From NCBI GenBank assembly GCA_000499405.2, contig HG738137.1:11654121-11718120 (forward strand): a stretch of 64,000 nucleotides of DNA, given 5' to 3'. The stretch is from Onchocerca volvulus. Taxonomy: Eukaryota; Nematoda; Chromadorea; Rhabditida; Onchocercidae. A program made the position numbers and the translations under genes. Below, in pieces: positions 53,301 through 61,877 of the stretch; position 1 is the first letter of the stretch; each line of letters starts with the position of its first letter. The notes under the pieces were generated by a model. That model had not been told where the DNA came from. It worked only from the letters and a program-made list of their open reading frames with translations, and searched no databases.

Positions 53301-56300
53301 CAAGAAGTACCCTAATTATTTGTTCATATATTATCTGACAAAAAATATTTCATGTTTTTTCGATAGCATCATATGATAGAAACTTTTTATTTTCAACATA
53401 TTAATTTAATGAAATGATATGATAAAGAAATGATATGATATTCATTTGCTTCTAAAGTTTTATGTACAACTATGAACGAATTGTCGGGATAATAAAATAG
53501 ATTTAAAATTAAAGAATAAATCTAAAATCATATTTAAACATTGATTTATCCATCACTATGATAGTTACAGCATTTTCAGGCAGTGTAATATATTGACAAA
53601 AATATTTGTTGATATTATCATTACTGTTATCACATAACTAATGATATTACATGCAGTGAATAAATAATATAGTATTAGGAAACGAATTCGTCTTTATTTT
53701 ATATTTTTCAAACAATTTACTTTTTCATTTTTTCATATATGATTTAAAAAAATTTTCTTTTTCTTTTTTTCTGATCGCAACCAATTATATTTTGAATAAT
53801 TTTAATTCTATTTTCTTCAAAAAAATGGATGGAAAATATTTTTTCAGGCGATGACACATTTCGCATGTCTCTGTACCCGATATATGTGTTCCGGTGTACC
53901 GGCTGTTTTATCAACTCTCCTTGCGAATATTAACGCATTTTATGCTCATACGACCGCAACATCAGCTGTTTCCGCATCTGACCGTTTCAATGCTTCCAAT
54001 TTTGGTCGAGATCGTTTCGTCAAATTATTGGATCAATTGCATAATTCGTTACGGATTGATTTATCCATGTATCGGGTAAACTGTTTTCTTTTTTATTTTT
54101 TTTTTTTTCTCTATAACTTATTTTTTAATTATTTTATATTTTCCAATTTTGATGATTTGAAATATTTTGTCCTTTTTTTCTTGTTTTTTTTTCTTTTTCT
54201 TCCCGTAATTTATTTTTAATTATTTTATATTTTCAGATTTAAAGATTTGAAATATTTTGTACATAAATTTTTGATGGTAACAAATAATTCGAACTAGAAT
54301 TATGCAATATTAAATCAATAAATGGGAATTCTTTTTTTTTTTTTCTTTCGAAATAATAATGAAAAAGAATAATTTAGGCATTTTGATAAGACTTAGCAAG
54401 GAAGTTACCAATTTATTTATTCAATTAAATTTGTTTATGGATAAATAGAATTCAAAAGGATGTAATTCAATCTGAAATCTATTATAAAATTATCCAGAAA
54501 ATTGCCATAATAGCTTGTCGAAAATAAGATTTTGACAACATAAGAGGAAAAATTTCTTTAATTTATGCAAAATATGTCAATGATCAGTGATTTCGATTAA
54601 TTGATTTTAAATAGAAACTTTTCTCGAAATTAAAAATATTTCTAAATTTTCAATTATCTCCACTATTTATTAACACAGACATGATGTATTGAAATATCTC
54701 AGGAATTAAGAAAAAACAAAAACTATCAAGTTGTCTAGTATAAAAAAAGTTTCAAATATGATATAAATATAGATTATTCAAATAAAATTTATCCATTATT
54801 TACGGTAGTTGATTTGCAGTTCAAAAAATAAACAACAAACAACCAAACAAACAAATAAAACAAACGTTATCAATGAAAATTTTATTCTTGTCGGGAAAAT
54901 AAAATTAGGAGAAAGATATGGAATTAGAATAGATGAATTTTTTTGCGTAAAAAAATCTTTGAAATAAGTTTTATTTTTCGCAACTATAATAGACAATGAA
55001 TTGATATCGTACTACAACCGATCATTGGTACTTTCTTTTGATAGGAGGGAACATTACGGTGGTTTGTTGGGAATTAATAGAATTTGATAAGTTCGGAAAA
55101 TACCGCTCGTCGAAATGTCGACTTCAGCAACGGATTTACGACCAAATAAGAGGATTGAATGCCCTAACCGATCCGGACGATGGATTTGATCCAAAAGAAT
55201 GAGTTTTGCAGATATAAGAACCCCTTTTATAGTGGAGAAATGTAGACATGGGAGTGATTATAAGATCGGAACATTTACATGAGAATGAATTTACGATTTC
55301 TCACGACTGAAAAAAAAAAAGCTTGCGAATCGGAGACAAAGATGAGAATTAGATATATATGTATACATCGTAACATTCATTCATATTCATGGGAAAATCT
55401 TTTCAATACAGTATTTTAATTGTTTGAATATATTTGCAAAAAGTTCGGTTTTTTCCCAACGATTCTTTGTTAATTTGATTTTTTTTGATTTTTTTTTTTG
55501 GAAAGATTTTGCGAATTTGAAATTTAAGATATCGTATTTGATATTTTTTTTTTAAATTCAAATTCATTTTGTAATTTGTTTCTCAATTTTCATTTATGCA
55601 TTAATGGAAAAAAGAGAAAAATGGACGACAACTTGTCAATTTCTTATTTAAGCATGAAAAATTTTTTGAAATGTTTTATTTCCGATTGAATGCATTTTCC
55701 TTCGCTCACATTTCATATTTTTTTTTCATTTCTTACTATTCGATACTGATCAATTATGCAATACTTTTCCTTATGTTATTGCAAATTGCAAAATGTCAGT
55801 TAGATGATGACTTGATCGATGTCACACAAATGTCACAAATCTTTCTATTAACTTCACTTCTTAAATAGCTTAATCATTGCGACAAGCAAATATATCGCCT
55901 AGATTTGATTGAAAATATTTCAATTTATGCTGCAAATGATTTCATTCTTTCAATTATTTGCAACGAATATATTATTCATTTGAGAAAAAGTTAGTATTGA
56001 ACGAGAGAATATTCAAAAATTCATGCAAATAAACTGTATTAAAAGTATATTTCATGAAAAGTCAAATCATTTTCTTCTTTTGAAATTACAAATTTAACGT
56101 TTTTTCATTTTTTACTCTATTTTAATTTAGTAGATTTTTTCAAAATGAGTTTGAATAAATTCAAATTTAAATAAGTTATATAAATAAATCTCTCTTTGTA
56201 ATGTATTCTTATTTGATATTAATTGGTTTAAAAATTCCAGAAACATTAAAATTAAATTTTTTAAAATCTGCGTGTTATATCTTTTACAATCGGTTTGTAT

Positions 56301-59300
56301 GAAACTAACAGAAGCAAAATTAGATCATACGGAGAAATGAGAAGTACGATAAAAATTCAAATTATGCTATAAATTGTGAGGAAAAGGAAATAATTATTCG
56401 GAAATAAAATTTGGGAAAAAAAAAAAGAAAATTCAAAAGACTCTAATTTGAAGAACTCAAAATCAGTCTTTTTCTCGCTATGCTGAAATAATTTCCGTTT
56501 TTGTCAGCTTTTCCATTTCATTTCAAATTAATTTCAATTTTTTTTTTTCCGACCAATTTTCCAATTATTTTTTTTTTTTTTTTTTTACTTTTCCAATAAA
56601 TTCTATGAATAGCTGTTCGATTGGTACATAAGATGTCATAGAGATATTCATTTAGTTAAATTTTGTTTTATATTTTAATAAAAATTCATTTATTTTGATA
56701 TTTTTCATTTTTCTATTTTCTATTAGATACAATTGTTGAATATTTTTGAAATTGTTGCGATTGATTTATTTAAATAATTTCTTGCATTTTTTTCAATAGT
56801 TTCAGTAATTTTTTTCTTTTTTTTTTCATTCCAATTTTCTTCTCAATTTTTTTCCTATTTTAAAATGCCCATAAACTTATTGATGTAATTAGTCTGTTTG
56901 TCTAAAATTGTTTTAAAGTACTGAATTTAAAAATAGTTTTTTAAATTAATAGTCTGTCTAGCCAGAAATTTCATTATTTTATTTAAAAAAAAAAATACCA
57001 TATATTTCATTTTGAAACGATGATATACGGTACTTTGATAGATTAGCATCATAACTGAAACGACATGTTATATTTTAATGAATCGAATTCTGATAGATTA
57101 GATCATGCTTTGATAAGTTTTATATTGATATTGAAACGAAAGCTTTTTTGTACTTCATTGGATCATATCAATATTTTGATAGATTTGATCATAACTGAAA
57201 TGAAACGTTTGATCAGATACGGTATTTTCTTCAGATTAGCATCATACTTTGATAGATTATATACTGGTATACTGGAAATAGTGGAACGAGAACGATTTAT
57301 TTGTACCAAATGATGCTAATTTATCAGGTTATACTGTATCCGTCACGTAATTCAATGTGACGGATACAGTACTCTGGTAAATTAACATCATAATTGGAAT
57401 AATTAATTGAAATAATTAATCGATTATGTCAGTCACCGTTCCTTAAATGAAAAGGAAACTTTGCTATAACTAACAAATATTTCTGAAAATAATTTGCATA
57501 ACCAGAGAATAGTTTGGGAAACTTGGAAAAAGTTTACTTTACAGGACTATTTTAAAATTAGAATGTAATTAACTTTTATTGTGGAAATAAAAGAAGAGTT
57601 TGCGATGAATAATTGCTCTCTAATTATTTTTAGTTTCGATTATATATTCCTATAATCCATGGAATATTTTTAAATTCCGAATGCGAAAAGATTAGGATTC
57701 AAGCAGACTTTCCGCAGGAGTTATTTTATCCAGAAAGATTCTTGATAGGGAAAGATCAAGACTCAAACTATTTATGGAGTTTTTACTTTTCTAGAAAAGA
57801 TTTTGAATGGAAAAAATCAAAATTCGATTAGGCTTTTCACAGGATCCTTAATTTTCTAAAAAAAGATTCTGGATGAGGAAAGATCATGATTGAAGTAAAA
57901 TTTTTCACGGAATTCTTAGCTTCTCGAGAAAGATTTTGAATGGAAGAAGATCGAAATAATTATAGCGCGGGATTCTAAATTTAAAAAAAAAAGACTCTTC
58001 TAAACTTCATATTATTTCTAATATTATTTTTTTTTTCTAAGCTTCACCGTATTATTATTTTATTGTTGTATTTTTTGAGCCTAAGTAATAATTAATAAAC
58101 TATTCACTTATTAGATATTATATTCTGGATAATTGCTTCAATCCATTATTAAATAATTTTTACATCTTTTAAAAGTGAATCGAAAACTATAGAGAAACAA
58201 TCCATTTATCATTCATCGTACTGAATAACTCAAATTTACATGTTAAATAACTCATATTTGGATAAGCAAATTACTAAACAAATTATATTTAATTAATCAG
58301 AAATTTCATTGCGAAACATTTAACTATTTTTTTCCATAAATTTAAAACAATTCAACTTTAATTAAAACTAGACATTTTAATTTTTACTTTTTTTCTCTGA
58401 ATATTTAATAATATATTTTTATTGAGAAATGAATTTGCTAAAATTTAACAAATTTAATTGATTTTCCTTTTGCATTGTTAATTTATTTTGCCAGCAGTTT
58501 TTAAACTCATTTCTTTAAACTTTCTCCTACTGATTTTTTTATTTACCTATTATTTACTTATTGTTACACATACAATAGTACACAATCATTGATAGTTTAT
58601 TGATTAATTAATTAAAAATATTAATTAACAATTAATGATTAGATATTTGCAGAAGTATTTTCCGTCATCATCACCTGCCAAATTAGCAGATCTAAAATCA
58701 ACGGTTGATTTACTTACATCAATAACATTCTTTCGTATGAAAGTTTTGGAATTAGCTAGTCCACCACGTGCTTCAAATGTTGTAAGTGAATGCGCGAAAG
58801 CTTGCATGCAGGTAACTCTTTCCATTTAATTATCGATTTTTTAAAATTAATTTACAACAAAACGAAAAGAATAAAATTTAAAAATAGACAAAAAAAAAAA
58901 AAAGAAATTCAATGATTATATTGCCAGTAATGGACTGACTATGTTTTTGATTTTTTTGTCAAGATTAAATATTTTTTAAATTCTAAAGCCAAAATGTCAG
59001 GTATTCAATGAATTTGAAAATTAATAAATTAATTGAAAAAAGACAATAGAGAAAATGTATGGAATTCAAATAATTCAATAAGATATTTTAAAGGAATTTT
59101 CGGTTTTTCATGTTGCAGTTGAATATGACAAATATTTTATTTGATTTTTTAGTTTTCGCATTTAATATTTATTTTCAATTCAAATAAAAGTGTTTATTTC
59201 TGTTTAAAATTATAGAAATTTCAAAATGAAATTAAAATAAATTTTTTGCAATTTTTTTTGCAAACAAAATTTTCAGGCCACATATCAATTGATGTTCGAA

Positions 59301-61846
59301 AGTTGCTGTGAAGATGGCGGCCCATCAGCGGATAGCGTGAATTTTTGGTTTGATTTTCTTGATTATATGATGCGTGTGATTGAAGATGATAAGAATATTT
59401 ATACACCTGTGTTGAATCAATTTCCGCAAGAATTAAACATTGGCAATTTATCGGCCGCAACATTATGGCAACTCTACAAAACTGATTTACAAATGGCTTT
59501 AGAAGGTTAATTTTGTACTTAAATTTAAATTAATAAAATGAAATTATGAATTAATTTATGATATATGCAAATTCGACGAAAAATGATTATTTTTTTATTA
59601 CTAAAAAAAAAAAAAAAAAGTATGTGGTAAGTAAAAAGATTACTTTCGATGGAATGGATAAGTTGAAATTAATTTTTTTATAATTACTCAAATGTCAAAT
59701 TCGTCTTTTACTATATGACTAAAAGAAATAAATAATAGCACCAATTAATCTTTATTGATGAAATAAAAATTTTATTTGATTTTAATATGTTTTATTCAAA
59801 TTATTTAAATAATTCATTATTTTCACTTGGAACTGTATTAAAATGATAAACTTTTCTGTGACCGGAAATTTGAATATGATGGCTTTTTTAAAGGAAATTT
59901 TAAGGATTTCATATTTTATTATTATTTAATAATTTTATATTTTATTATTATTGAAAAATAAAATATAGATAAAATTGATATTAAATATCTTTGGATCGAT
60001 TTTATTGAGCGATTTAAATATTCAATTAATGATTATATTCTTTATTAAATATCTGTAACTTACATAAATTATTCATAATTTAGACCTTTAAATAATTAAA
60101 AATGGCAATTTTAGTATGTATAAAAGACGAATCGATTATTTAGTGCTGAATACCATTCAATTAGCAATAATATAGCTTGGAATATATTTTTATTTCATAT
60201 TTTGGTATGAAATTATATTCCAATATGGAATTAGCATTACAAAATTTTGCTCATAATATAGGATAGCTTATGCTCTTACGTGAATTATCACGTGAAAATC
60301 GCCGGAAATCAAATAAATCATATTGAAATAAATATTAAATTAATTAAAATCATTATTGCTCTTAAATTTTTTTTTTTCTTTTAGAACATGCGCAAACGAA
60401 AAAATGTGCCACACCGGAATACATGAATTTGTATTTCAAAGTAAAAGGCTTTTATTTCAAATATATAGCCAATTTACCGCAATACAAGGCTTCAATTCCG
60501 GAATTTCCTGCGTAAACTTTCGTTATATTTTCATTTTTCTCACATTAAAAACACGTTTCTTACACGTGAACAATACGTGTCTTTTGGAAAATAGGACGGC
60601 TGATTGGAATTCTTTTTTTTTGAAAACTTTTTTATGAGGGAAAAAAATTTTGTAAAGAAGGAATTTTATGGGTACATTAAAAAGCTCTCTTTTTAATTGT
60701 AATATTTAATTTCGAAAATTTTCATTTATTTGTTTGGAATTCTTTTGGTATTTAAAAAATGAATTTTAGTTTAAGTTTAGATTTTTTCCATTATCTTTTA
60801 TTTTGTACAACGATAATTACGTAAAATAGAAACGTCACGTGCGTCAAATTTTTCAATAGGCAAAATTATCACGAATATTTTGACGTTATTTGCTTATTTG
60901 CTCTCACTTCATAGATTAATTGATAATCAGTTGCTATCAAGTTGATCAATGAATAATCGATTGATTTGCCTTAAATTTTACGACAAATTTTTACAGTTGG
61001 TTCATACCATTTGTAATGGATTGGTTAAATGAGAACGATGAGCATTCGATGGATATATTGAGGAATGCGTATAATCGTGATAAGAGTGATAATTTTCCAC
61101 AAACATCCGAACATACGAAATTTTCAAATTCAGTTATTGATGTATTCACACAACTTAATGAAGCACTTAAATTGTTGAAACAGGTAAAATCCTAAAATAG
61201 TAATTCTTTTTATGAAATAATTTAAATTGAACAAATTTTAAAAGTTACAGTCTTTTTTTTTCCTTCGAAAATTTCCATCAATAAGTTGAATTGCAGATAT
61301 AAAAATAATTAATGCATAAATAATTAAGAAAGTACTCGAATGAATATGAGAAGAAAAATAAGTATAGAAATGAGTTAATAAGCAAAATAAGCATGAAAAA
61401 TGAGTAAAAAAAAAAATAAATCAAATATATTGAAAAGAATATTTTCAAAATTTTATCGAAAAAAAAGATTTCGTTTAATTTAAAACTTCAAAATATTTTA
61501 AATTAATAACCAAATAAATTAATTGTATTGGAAAAAATATTTTAGGAATTTTGCAGAATAAATAAAATTCATTTCTATTTTAATTCAAATTTTCAAAATA
61601 TTTCAAAATTAAGAGACAAAATTATTGATTTCTTTATAAATGAAAATGTTTATTTATAAAATAGATTAAATTACAGATTGTTAGTATCTTGAGCAGAAAT
61701 TATTTACTAAAATAACTAAAGAAAAAAAATGCATTCATACTGTAAAAAAGTAAATCAAACGTTTACATTTATTTGTATTCACATATTTTTGCATATGAAA
61801 ATTTTTCTGTCTAAAATTTTCATGCCTTTTTTTTTCAACTGTATAA

Positions 61847-61877
<31 letters not shown>

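Larger units (their letters stand above)
54076..58652 (+). other. unc-13 intron 28 (4.6 kb)
   Basis: Contains copy B of the diverged repeat (54860-55405), the palindromic element and its relatives (57010-57400), and the 62-67-base array (57689-57990). Open frames at 55671 and 57065 are judged chance. No exon needed: SMYR joins KYFPSSS directly, as in other Munc13s. Confidence 0.65.

Noticed and set aside
55671..55868. 65-codon frame in intron 28 with a hydrophobic stretch
   Set aside because: No signal of conservation and flanking MUN exons join directly without it; probably chance.
57065..57313. 82-codon frame in intron 28
   Set aside because: Consists of the repeat cluster (57010-57400) read through; internal repetition explains it.
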